DNA from: Cystobacter fuscus DSM 2262
GTDB taxonomy: Bacteria; Myxococcota; Myxococcia; Myxococcales; Myxococcaceae
Direction of reading: 5' to 3'
DNA: 64,000 bases
NCBI RefSeq assembly: GCF_000335475.2
Contig: NZ_ANAH02000025.1
Location: 1-64,000 of the forward strand
Part shown: one piece after another, positions 50,452 to 57,644 of the stretch
Position numbering within the stretch: position 1 is the stretch's first letter
How the letters are laid out: every line of letters starts with the position of its first letter
The notes under the pieces: model-generated
Told to the model about the DNA's origin: nothing
Database searches by the model: none
Seen by the model: the letters and a program-made list of their open reading frames with translations, nothing else
Position numbers and translations under genes: made by a program

Positions 50452-51486
50452 ATGGTCTATCCGCGTGTGATGCCACCTCCGGTCGTCACCGTCCTGCTGC
50501 CCGCCCGAAACGCCGAGCGCACCGTGGCCCGCGCGGTGACGAGTCTCCTCGACGGCACGCTGAGGAACATCCAGGTGCTGGCGGTGGACGACGGCTCGAC
50601 GGACGGGACGCGCGGGGTGCTCGAGGCGCTGGCGGCGCGCGACGCCCGGGTGGAGGTGCTGGACGGGGGAGGGCACGGACTGGTGGCGGCGCTCAATCTC
50701 GCGCTCGCGCGGGCGGCCTCGCCCTACGTGGCGCGCATGGACGCGGATGACGAGTCGCTGCCCCGGCGTCTGGAGGCGAGTGTCGCGGCCCTGGATGCGG
50801 ATCCTCGCCTGGGCGGCGTGGGCACCGGTGTGGAGCTCTTCCGCGAGGATCAGCCGGTGAGTCCCTCGATGAGGGACTACGCGGCGTGGCTCAACGGGCT
50901 CACCTCGGCCGAGCGGTTACACCGCGAGCGCTTCGTGGAGAGTCCCATCTGCCATCCCTCGGTGTGCCTGCGGCGGGAGGCGGTGGTGGCCGCGGGAGGG
51001 TGGGCGCACGGGGACTTCCCGGAGGACTACGAGCTGTGGCTGAGGCTCATCGATCGGGGCCATGGGATGTACAACCTGCCCGAGGTGCTGTTCCGCTGGA
51101 GGGACAGCGCGGAGCGGCTGACGCGCACGGATCCGAGGTACGCGCACAAGCGCTTCATCTGGGTGAAGGCACGCTACCTGGCGCGCAGCCGCGAGGTGGC
51201 GGGGCGTCCGCTGACGGTGTGGGGCACGGGTCCGGGAGGGCTCATGCTCACGCGCTTCCTGCTCGCCGAGGGTGCCCGGGTGACGCGCTTCATCGACGTG
51301 CACCCGCGCAAGGTGGGCACGCGCATCCACGGGATTCCCGTGGACCGGCCCGAGTCCCTGGGAGCGTCACCGGAGGACACGCACCTCATCGCGGCGGTGG
51401 GCGTGCGCGGCATCCGCGATGAGATCCGCGCCACCCTCGGCGCGCTCGGTTGGATCGAGGGCGTGCACTTCACCTGCGCGGCATGA
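50452..51486 (+). CDS. Family 2 glycosyltransferase with C-terminal Rossmann-like domain
   Basis: A 344-residue cytosolic protein. GT-A domain: VTVLLPARNAERTVARAV, LAVDDGSTDGTRGVLEAL, ARMDADDESLPRRLE (DxD for nucleotide sugar and metal) and HGDFPEDYELWLRLID (acceptor-side ED). After about residue 250 a second domain begins with LTVWGTGPGGLMLTRFLLAE, a G-x-G-x-x-G nucleotide-binding turn. It probably makes a surface polysaccharide or glycan. Its TGA overlaps the ATG of the immunity-like gene at 51483 (ATGA). The 3' end is duplicated at 52082. Confidence 0.85.
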   Translation: MVYPRVMPPPVVTVLLPARNAERTVARAVTSLLDGTLRNIQVLAVDDGSTDGTRGVLEALAARDARVEVLDGGGHGLVAALNLALARAASPYVARMDADDESLPRRLEASVAALDADPRLGGVGTGVELFREDQPVSPSMRDYAAWLNGLTSAERLHRERFVESPICHPSVCLRREAVVAAGGWAHGDFPEDYELWLRLIDRGHGMYNLPEVLFRWRDSAERLTRTDPRYAHKRFIWVKARYLARSREVAGRPLTVWGTGPGGLMLTRFLLAEGARVTRFIDVHPRKVGTRIHGIPVDRPESLGASPEDTHLIAAVGVRGIRDEIRATLGALGWIEGVHFTCAA

Positions 51487-51492
51487 GCGAAC
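51435..51492 (+). repeat. 58-bp direct repeat, copy 1 (3' end of the glycosyltransferase gene)
   Basis: It includes the last codons of the glycosyltransferase and its ATGA junction. It matches 52082-52139 at 55 of 58 positions, in the same direction. Confidence 0.9.
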
Positions 51493-51974
51493 ACATGAAC
51501 GGACTGCTGCTGGATGATCGCTGGGCGCCTCTCACGTCGGAGATGGGCTTCCTGGAGACCGGTGCGGAGCACGCCGCGCGCGCCTTCGCGGCGTGGCATA
51601 CGGGGCTGCTCGCGCCGCGCGGCATCACCGTGGAGGTGCGTGCGGTATCAGGTTCCCTGGAGCAGGCCCTCTCCACGCTGCTACCCATCACCACCCCAGA
51701 GGTGCAACGGCAACTCTTCCTGCCGACACGCAGCCCCTGGACGGCGTATCTCGAGAACGGGTGGGGGGGGACCGACGCTTCGAGCGCCATGCGCTACATG
51801 GCCCGGACCCTGGGCTGCCGGGGCCTGCGTGTGGTCGCCGTGCCCAACACCATTCGGAAGGACAAGGGCCGTTTTGGTGCCGTGATGCTCACGATGTATG
51901 GCCCGCAGAGGAAGGGGCCGGTCCTTCCCACCCACGCGGAGTTCACCCTGGCCCAGGCCCGGGAGGAGTTCTGA
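51483..51974 (+). CDS. Immunity-like protein, copy 1, with an internal deletion
   Basis: A 163-residue cytosolic protein almost identical to the first about 135 and last 26 residues of the 53402 protein: LLLDDRWAPLTSEMGFLET, AFAAWHTGLLAPRGITVEV, LFLPTRSPWTAYLENGWGG and VVAVPNTIRKDKGRFGAVML, then a jump from YGPQR to KGPVLPTHAEFTLAQAREEF. A 79-residue in-frame segment present in the other copy is missing here. It starts in an ATGA overlap with the glycosyltransferase. The immunity role is inferred from the position of copy 2 directly after the toxin-like gene. This copy may be non-functional or a decoy. Confidence 0.75.
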   Translation: MSEHMNGLLLDDRWAPLTSEMGFLETGAEHAARAFAAWHTGLLAPRGITVEVRAVSGSLEQALSTLLPITTPEVQRQLFLPTRSPWTAYLENGWGGTDASSAMRYMARTLGCRGLRVVAVPNTIRKDKGRFGAVMLTMYGPQRKGPVLPTHAEFTLAQAREEF

Positions 51975-52085
51975 CGTGTTCGGATGGTAGGCTCGGGCCC
52001 AGGCCCGTCCCCATGCTCTTCCAACGCACCATCCTCGATCAGATCCAACGGCTCGGACCCGGAGAAGGATGATCACCGGATCCTC
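51907..52085 (+). repeat. Direct repeat, copy 1 (immunity 3' end plus start of the MpaB-like gene)
   Basis: This 179-bp segment matches 54081-54258 (178 bp) with one substitution and one inserted G. It carries the shared immunity 3' end and the first 19 codons of the gene downstream. Confidence 0.9.
52013..52072 (+). pseudogene. Truncated copy of the MpaB-like gene start
   Basis: Reads MLFQRTILDQIQRLGPGEG then stops, because of a single inserted G relative to the intact gene at 54187 (MLLQRTILDQIQRLDPEKD). It is a by-product of the tandem duplication and is followed directly by the duplicated glycosyltransferase end. Confidence 0.85.
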
Positions 52086-52139
52086 GGCACGCTCGGCTGG
52101 ATCAAGGGCGTGCACTTCACCTGCGCGGCATGAGCGAAC
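52082..52139 (+). repeat. 58-bp direct repeat, copy 2 (glycosyltransferase gene 3' end)
   Basis: Copy of 51435-51492 placed just upstream of the toxin-like gene; it ends with the same GCATGAGCGAAC junction. Confidence 0.9.
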
Positions 52140-52151
52140 GGGAAGGTCTTC

Positions 52152-53402
52152 ATGCCTCTTGTGAACACTGGTCATTCCAGAATGCGGAGCGCCCATCGGT
52201 TGAACGGGCTGGTGCTCCTGCTGTTTCTCACGGGATGTGCCGCGCAACCCTTCATGGGAGGCGCTCCATGGTATGGGCAGAGTGGGGCGAGGGTCGGGCA
52301 ACACGCTGTCGACGTCGACTTCGAGTTGCCCACGCCCCAACGAGCAGAGGAGTTGCGCCAAAGAGGCGTGCAACTGCCCCGGCTCTCCACGGAAGCAGCC
52401 AACCCACGAGCGCATCGAGACTTCGTTGATCTCCGTGTGACGGCCGTGGGCTTTGGTCTCACGGTGGGCGGGTACCTTCTGTACTGCGAGGGGTTGCCGC
52501 TGCCCGTGCTGGTTCCGGACTCTCATGTCGATCTGGGACTCACGAGCACGGAGCCGCTGAATCCGTCCATCTATCCGGACCGGGACACGGCCCTGACGGA
52601 CATGGCGGCCAGTGCCTCCAAGTCTGGGCAAGCGAGGTACGCCTACTACCGTGGAGCGGGAGGGGCGCTCATCGTGCCCACCCTCTTTTCTCCGGCCACG
52701 ACTCCCCGCATTGCCCGGTTGATGCTCGAGGTTCGTGAGCACCTGGGCGAAACAGTCCAGCGTGAACTCAAGGTGATGTTGCTGACCCTGACGGGGACCA
52801 GGGTTCTGCAGGGAGCCTTCTCGCGCGTGGTGCGGATGGCCTCGGGACCCGCCCTCCGTCCGACCGCGCGGAAGGAGGTACTCGAGGGAGAGGCTCCGGC
52901 GTCGCGAACACCGGTGACGCGAGCCACCGCACCCGCGACAGACACCGCTTCCGCGTCAGCGGTGCCCGCTCCTACGACGGTGACGGGCGCACCCGCGCCA
53001 TCTCGGGGATTGGTCCAGGCGCTCGCTGGCAACAACCCGACGCCGCCAATGGCTCCGGGCCCGCGCCTACCACAGGATGTCGCGATCAGCCCGACGGTGC
53101 CCAGGTTGCGTAAGCTGAACCGTCCCATCGGCCCCAGCCCGAGCCAGAACGCACAACTCCAGGCGGACATTGAGTACTTGCGAAAGATGGGTGCCACGAA
53201 TATCCGGGTGAACCAGCAGCAGATTACGGCACGCAATGCCCAGCGCGTTGGAGTCAATCGACCGGACCTTCAGTTCGACTATAACGGCCGCCGCTATCAG
53301 GTGGAGTATGACACGCCCATGTCGGCTCGTGGCCCTGGCCACCAGTTGCGCACCGCCTCCAACGATCCCAACGCGGAGATCATCCTCCTCATTGCGCCCT
53401 GA
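52152..53402 (+). CDS. Toxin-like lipoprotein with C-terminal nuclease-like domain
   Basis: A 416-residue protein with lipobox LLLFLTGC (Cys 29). Residues 50-230 form a conserved N-terminal domain (HRDFVDLRVTAVGFGLTVGG; LLYCEGLPLPVLVPDS), shared with the broken paralogue at 21657. Residues 235-315 are a variable Ala/Pro/Thr linker. The C-terminal 85 residues (AQLQADIEYLRKMGATNIRV; VNRPDLQFDYNGRRYQVEYD; NDPNAEIILLIAP) have the RPDLQF...VEYD pattern of compact PD-(D/E)xK-like nuclease toxins. Conserved carrier, linker and short C-terminal domain resemble a polymorphic toxin. The stop overlaps the start of the immunity-like gene (TGATG). GGAAGG precedes the ATG. Nuclease activity is inferred. 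Confidence 0.65.
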   Translation: MPLVNTGHSRMRSAHRLNGLVLLLFLTGCAAQPFMGGAPWYGQSGARVGQHAVDVDFELPTPQRAEELRQRGVQLPRLSTEAANPRAHRDFVDLRVTAVGFGLTVGGYLLYCEGLPLPVLVPDSHVDLGLTSTEPLNPSIYPDRDTALTDMAASASKSGQARYAYYRGAGGALIVPTLFSPATTPRIARLMLEVREHLGETVQRELKVMLLTLTGTRVLQGAFSRVVRMASGPALRPTARKEVLEGEAPASRTPVTRATAPATDTASASAVPAPTTVTGAPAPSRGLVQALAGNNPTPPMAPGPRLPQDVAISPTVPRLRKLNRPIGPSPSQNAQLQADIEYLRKMGATNIRVNQQQITARNAQRVGVNRPDLQFDYNGRRYQVEYDTPMSARGPGHQLRTASNDPNAEIILLIAP

Positions 53403-54148
53403 TGGGCGAGGCTTACCTGATGACCGAGAACATGAAGGGACTGCTGCTGGAGGACCGCTGGGCGCCTCTCACTTCGGAACTGGGTTTTCTGGAGACCGAT
53501 GCGGAGCACGCCGCGCGCGCCTTCGCGGCGTGGCATGCAAAACTGCAAGCGCCCCGCGGCATTGCCGTGGAGGTGCGTCCGGTATCAGGTTCCCTGGAGC
53601 AGGCCCTCTCCGCGCTGCTGCCCATCACCACTCCAGAGGTGCAACGGCAACTCTTCCTGCCGACACGCAGCCCCTGGACGGCGTATCTCGAGAACGGGTG
53701 GGGGGGCACCGATGCTTCGAGCGCCATGTCCTATATGGCCCAAACACTGGGCTGCCGGGGCCTGCGTGTGGTCGCCGTGCCCAACACCATTCGGAAGGAC
53801 AAGGGCCGCTTTGGTGCCGTGATGCTCGAGGTGTACGGCCCGCATCGGACGGAGTGGCTCAACTACGTGCGAGTCGTCAGCGCGTCCAATGACGGGGGCC
53901 ACTGGGTCTTCGACCAGTCCGGCGAGCCCTTTCCCTTCGAGAAGGTGGAGCAGTACCAGGCTCGCCGGGTGAAGGACCGGTTCACGTTCGACATGCTCAA
54001 GGAGTACCTGCGTCACCTGGGGCTGTCGCCCTTCGAGGAGGACTTCTACCTGCCCAATGGAGCCCCCGCCTGGCTGGTGGAGAGGAAGGGGCCGGTCCTT
54101 CCCACCCACGCGGAGTTCACCCTGGCCCAGGCCCGGGAGGAGTTCTGA
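53402..54148 (+). CDS. Immunity-like protein, full-length copy 2
   Basis: A 248-residue cytosolic protein that starts inside the stop codon of the toxin-like gene (TGATG), a sign of translational coupling. It matches copy 1 but retains the central segment (TEWLNYVRVVSASNDGGHWV; FPFEKVEQYQARRVKDRFTF; YLRHLGLSPFEEDFYLPNG). No membrane helix, signal or enzyme motif is seen. By position it should neutralise the lipoprotein toxin. The family is not recognised by name. Sequences shared with copy 1 differ by only a few residues, so the duplication is recent. Confidence 0.7.
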   Translation: MGEAYLMTENMKGLLLEDRWAPLTSELGFLETDAEHAARAFAAWHAKLQAPRGIAVEVRPVSGSLEQALSALLPITTPEVQRQLFLPTRSPWTAYLENGWGGTDASSAMSYMAQTLGCRGLRVVAVPNTIRKDKGRFGAVMLEVYGPHRTEWLNYVRVVSASNDGGHWVFDQSGEPFPFEKVEQYQARRVKDRFTFDMLKEYLRHLGLSPFEEDFYLPNGAPAWLVERKGPVLPTHAEFTLAQAREEF

Positions 54149-54258
54149 CGTGTTCGGATGGTAGGCTCGGGCCCAGGCCCGTCCCCATGCTCCTCCAACG
54201 CACCATCCTCGATCAGATCCAACGGCTCGACCCGGAGAAGGATGATCACCGGATCCTC
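54081..54258 (+). repeat. Direct repeat, copy 2
   Basis: The counterpart of 51907-52085. It covers the end of the full-length immunity-like gene and the first codons of the MpaB-like gene. Confidence 0.9.
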
Positions 54259-55062
54259 TTCCTGAGCTGGTCCCATGACTTCGTCTGGGACAGCCGCAAG
54301 GCGCTGGAGTTCGCCCTGTTCCGCACCTACGCCGTGCCGAGCATCGGCAAGTTGCTCGACTCCACGGGCGAGTTCACCCGCCGCACCCAGAAGCGCTACG
54401 ACGACACGGATCTGCTCATCGCCGAGTTCCTCGAGTCCGGCTACGACAGCGACCGGGGCCGCCGCGCCATCCGGCGCATGAACCAGCTCCACCACCGCTT
54501 CGACATCTCCAACGACGACTACCTCTACGTCCTCTCCACCTTCGTCCTGGAGCCCATCCGGTGGATGGAGCGCTTCGGCTGGCGGCCCTACACGGACCAC
54601 GAGCGGCTCGCCGGTTTCCACTTCTTCAAGCAGGTGGGGCGGCGGATGAACATCCACGGCATCCCCGCCACCCTCGAGGAGTTCCAGCGCTTCAACCTCC
54701 AGTACGAGCGCGAGCACTTCCGCTACACCGAGGAGAGCCGCCGCGTGGGCGAGGCCACCCGCGACCTGTTCCTCGGCTGGTTCCTGCCCAAGCAGTTGCA
54801 CGGCTACGGCGCTCCCGCGGTGCATGCGCTGATGGATTCCCCGCTCCTGCGGGCCTTCGGTTTCCCCGAACCCCCGTCCTGGTTGCGACAAGTGGTGATG
54901 GGGGCCATGAAGACCCGCGCCCGGCTGCTGCGCCTCATGCCCGAGCGCAAGCGGCCCCACCTCACCACCCAGGCCCCCCATCCCACCTATCCCCACGGCT
55001 ACCAGATCGAGCAGCTCGGGCCCGAGGGGGTTCCACCACCCACGAGCGAGAAGAAGCCATGA
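54187..55062 (+). CDS. MpaB/latex-clearing-protein-like (DUF2236) oxygenase
   Basis: A 291-residue helical protein. FALFRTYAVPSIGKLLDSTG near the start, GRRAIRRMNQLHHRFDISND (conserved Arg/His pair of the domain), YLYVLSTFVLEPIRWMERFG and REHFRYTEESRRVGEA match the DUF2236 haem-binding family, which includes fungal MpaB oxygenases and bacterial latex-clearing protein. These cleave C-C double bonds or oxidise lipids. Start at 54187. Its stop overlaps the response regulator start (ATGA), so the oxygenase and the two-component system form one operon. Confidence 0.8.
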   Translation: MLLQRTILDQIQRLDPEKDDHRILFLSWSHDFVWDSRKALEFALFRTYAVPSIGKLLDSTGEFTRRTQKRYDDTDLLIAEFLESGYDSDRGRRAIRRMNQLHHRFDISNDDYLYVLSTFVLEPIRWMERFGWRPYTDHERLAGFHFFKQVGRRMNIHGIPATLEEFQRFNLQYEREHFRYTEESRRVGEATRDLFLGWFLPKQLHGYGAPAVHALMDSPLLRAFGFPEPPSWLRQVVMGAMKTRARLLRLMPERKRPHLTTQAPHPTYPHGYQIEQLGPEGVPPPTSEKKP

Positions 55063-55754
55063 CGGAGCGCACCACCATCCTGGTGGTCGACGATGATCCG
55101 CACCTGCGCGAGGTGGTGGGCTTCGCCCTCACGCAGGCGGGCTTCCACATCGAGCAGGCCCGCGACGGCCGCGAGGGTCTGGAGTTCGTGCGCCGCTCGG
55201 TGCCCGCGCTCATCGTCCTGGACATCATGATGCCGGAGATGGACGGCCTGGAGATGTGCCGCGAGGTGCGCCGCGCCCACGACTGCCCCATCGTCTTCCT
55301 CTCCTCGCGCGATGACGAGGTGGACCGCATCCTCGGTCTGGAGCTGGGCGGCGACGACTACCTCACCAAGCCCTTCAGCCCCCGGGAGCTGGTGGCGCGG
55401 GTGAAGGCCGTGCTGCGGCGCTCCCGCGCCCTCGCGAGCCCGCCGCCCGCGGCCCCCTCGCCGGTGCTGCGGCGCGGCCCCCTGCGCCTGGACGTGGACT
55501 TGTGGCGCGCCTGGTGGAACGAGCACGAGGTGGTGCTCACCGTCACCGAGTTCCACCTGCTCGCCGCGCTCCTGCGCGCCCCCGGCAAGGCGTTCACCCG
55601 CGACGAGCTGATGACCCGCGTCTACGAGGACGTGGTGGTGAGTGATCGGACCATCGACAGCCACGTGCGGCACATCCGGCGCAAGTTCGCCGACGCCGGG
55701 GGCGAGGTCATCCAGACGGTGCACGGCCTTGGCTATCGGCTCGCGATCCCCTGA
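55059..55754 (+). CDS. OmpR/PhoB-type response regulator
   Basis: A 231-residue regulator. Receiver domain: DDD at 11-13, phospho-acceptor D55 (IVLDIMMPEMDG) and conserved Lys 104 (DDYLTKPFSPREL). Winged-helix output: LTVTEFHLLAALLRAPGKAF, DELMTRVYEDVVVSDRTIDS and HVRHIRRKF. It overlaps the upstream oxygenase gene by 4 bp and the downstream kinase by about 26 bp. It likely controls this operon or genes for membrane stress; targets are unknown. Confidence 0.95.
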   Translation: MTERTTILVVDDDPHLREVVGFALTQAGFHIEQARDGREGLEFVRRSVPALIVLDIMMPEMDGLEMCREVRRAHDCPIVFLSSRDDEVDRILGLELGGDDYLTKPFSPRELVARVKAVLRRSRALASPPPAAPSPVLRRGPLRLDVDLWRAWWNEHEVVLTVTEFHLLAALLRAPGKAFTRDELMTRVYEDVVVSDRTIDSHVRHIRRKFADAGGEVIQTVHGLGYRLAIP

Positions 55755-57384
55755 CGGCGGGCGCTCCCGCCCGCGCCTGTGGCTGGTGTTCGCGGCGGTG
55801 GGCCTGGGCGCCTTCGTGCTCGCGCTGCTCGGCCTGGTGGTCGTGCGCGTCTACGATGATCAGCTCATCCGCCAGACGGAGTCCGAGCTCATCACCCAGG
55901 GCGTCGTCGTCGCGGAGCTGTACCGCTCCCGGCTGCGCGAGCGCGTGGAGCCCGGCTACGGGTTGATGGCCTTGTCGCCCGGTCCGTCCGTGCCCATCGC
56001 GGGCTCCTCGCTGCGGCCCATCTTTCCATCCCTCCGGGCCTCGGACGAGGTGCTGCCCCCCGTGGAGGCCCCCCCGCCCCGGTCCATCCTCCCCGCCGAG
56101 CCTCGTGCCCGCGAGGCCGCCGAGCCCCTCTCCGCGCTGCTCCAGGAGGTGAACCGCTCCACCCTGGCGGGCATCCGCGTGGTGGACCTCCAGGGGGTGG
56201 TCGTCGCCAGCTCTGCCTCGGAGTCGGATCTGGGCGCCACCCTCATCGGCCGGCAGGAGGTTCAGGAGGCCCTGCGGGGGGAGTACCGCGCGGTGCTGCG
56301 GATGCGCCTGTCCTTCTCCGGCGACGCGCCCCTGGCCTCCGCGAGCCGGGACAACGTCGTGCGGGTGTTGGTGGTGCTGCCCGTGCGGGAGGGGGAGCGC
56401 ATCTGGGGCGCGGTGGTGCTCTCGCGCACGCCGATGACGCTCGCCAAGGCCGTCTACGCGGACCGCTGGAACCTCACCGCCATCGGGCTGGTGCTCCTGG
56501 GGGTGGTGACGCTCATGTCCCTGGCCGGCGCGGCGCTGGTGGTCCGTCCCGTCCGGGCCCTCGTGCGACAGACGCGCGACATCGCCACCGGCGCTCCCGA
56601 GGGCTTCGCGCCCATCTCCCACCCGGTGGTGCGCGAGCTCGCCGAGCTGTCCGAGTCCCTCGCGGGCATGGCCACCGCGCTCCGGGATCGCAACCAGTAC
56701 ATCCGCTCCTTCGCGGCCAACGTGTCGCACGAGTTCAAGACGCCGCTGGCCGCCATCCAGGGCGCGGTGGAGCTGTTGCGCGACAGCGCCGAGGGCATGT
56801 CCGCCGCCCAGCGCGAGCGCTTCCTCTCCAACATCGACGCCGACGCCCGGCGCCTCACCCGGCTGGTGCAGCGGCTGCTGGAGCTCGCGCGTGCGGACTC
56901 CCTCGTGGCCCGGCCCTCGCGCACGCCCGTCGCCCCCGTGCTCGAGGCGCTCGCCGCCCGGGGCCGGGCCGAGGGGCTCACGGTGGAGGTGGGCCCCCTG
57001 CCTCCGGGAGTCGTCCTGAACCTGCCCGCCGAGGTGCTGGAGGATCTCCTCTGGCAGCTCATCACCAACGCGGCCCAGCACGGAGGCGAGGGGGTGCGCG
57101 TGCGGCTGGAGGCGGAAGGGGGGAGCGAGGGGGGCCGGGTGGTGGTGCGCGACGACGGCCGGGGCATCTCCGAGGCCAACCGGGCCCGCGTCTTCGACGC
57201 CTTCTTCACGACGGCCCGGGAGCGGGGGGGCACGGGGCTCGGGCTGACCATCGCCCAGTCCATGTTGCGCGCCTTCGGGGCCCGGCTGGAGCTGCTGCCC
57301 GCGGAGGGCAAGGGGGCCGCCTTCGCCGTGGTGGAGGGCACTTCCTGGAATTCCGGAGCAACTTCTGGCGCGCTGATGCGATAA
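55729..57384 (+). CDS. Membrane sensor histidine kinase
   Basis: About 551 residues. Two membrane helices (LWLVFAAVGLGAFVLALLGL and LTAIGLVLLGVVTLMSLAGA) flank a periplasmic sensor domain of about 200 residues with Pro-rich loops, of no named family. Then come HAMP (VRPVRALVRQTRDIATGA), HisKA with SHEFKTPLAAIQGAVELL (phospho-His) and HATPase_c with LITNAAQHGG, DDGRGISEANRARVFDAFF and GGTGLGLTIA. The start is unsure: a TTG at 55729 inside the regulator gene is the best in-frame codon before the first helix. It pairs with the adjacent regulator. Confidence 0.9.
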   Translation: MAIGSRSPDGGRSRPRLWLVFAAVGLGAFVLALLGLVVVRVYDDQLIRQTESELITQGVVVAELYRSRLRERVEPGYGLMALSPGPSVPIAGSSLRPIFPSLRASDEVLPPVEAPPPRSILPAEPRAREAAEPLSALLQEVNRSTLAGIRVVDLQGVVVASSASESDLGATLIGRQEVQEALRGEYRAVLRMRLSFSGDAPLASASRDNVVRVLVVLPVREGERIWGAVVLSRTPMTLAKAVYADRWNLTAIGLVLLGVVTLMSLAGAALVVRPVRALVRQTRDIATGAPEGFAPISHPVVRELAELSESLAGMATALRDRNQYIRSFAANVSHEFKTPLAAIQGAVELLRDSAEGMSAAQRERFLSNIDADARRLTRLVQRLLELARADSLVARPSRTPVAPVLEALAARGRAEGLTVEVGPLPPGVVLNLPAEVLEDLLWQLITNAAQHGGEGVRVRLEAEGGSEGGRVVVRDDGRGISEANRARVFDAFFTTARERGGTGLGLTIAQSMLRAFGARLELLPAEGKGAAFAVVEGTSWNSGATSGALMR

Positions 57385-57412
57385 GACAATGCCCTGGGCG
57401 GAGGGTTCACGC

Positions 57413-57631
57413 ATGAGCATGCCGGGTATTCCAGTCGAGGTGCAGACGGGCTTTCGTCTCGAGTCCCGTGCCGAGCGGGACATGCTCGCCCAGGCTCCAG
57501 CGGAGATGCGTCCGTTCCTGGAGGCCCAGATGAAGATGGCGATGGAAATGGAGATGTGCGAGTTCCTCACCCGCATGTTCAAGAGCGATCACGAGCAGGC
57601 GACGACGGTGATGAAGAACATCGGCGGCTGA
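57413..57631 (+). CDS. Small protein of unknown function
   Basis: A 72-residue protein with a Met-rich helix (FLEAQMKMAMEMEMCEFLTR) and a C-terminal VMKNIGG. ATG 57413 has GGAGG nine bases upstream, better than the in-frame ATG at 57389. It follows the kinase gene by 28 bp and may share its transcript. No signal peptide and no family. Confidence 0.6.
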   Translation: MSMPGIPVEVQTGFRLESRAERDMLAQAPAEMRPFLEAQMKMAMEMEMCEFLTRMFKSDHEQATTVMKNIGG

Positions 57632-57644
57632 GGCCGGCTCCCGG

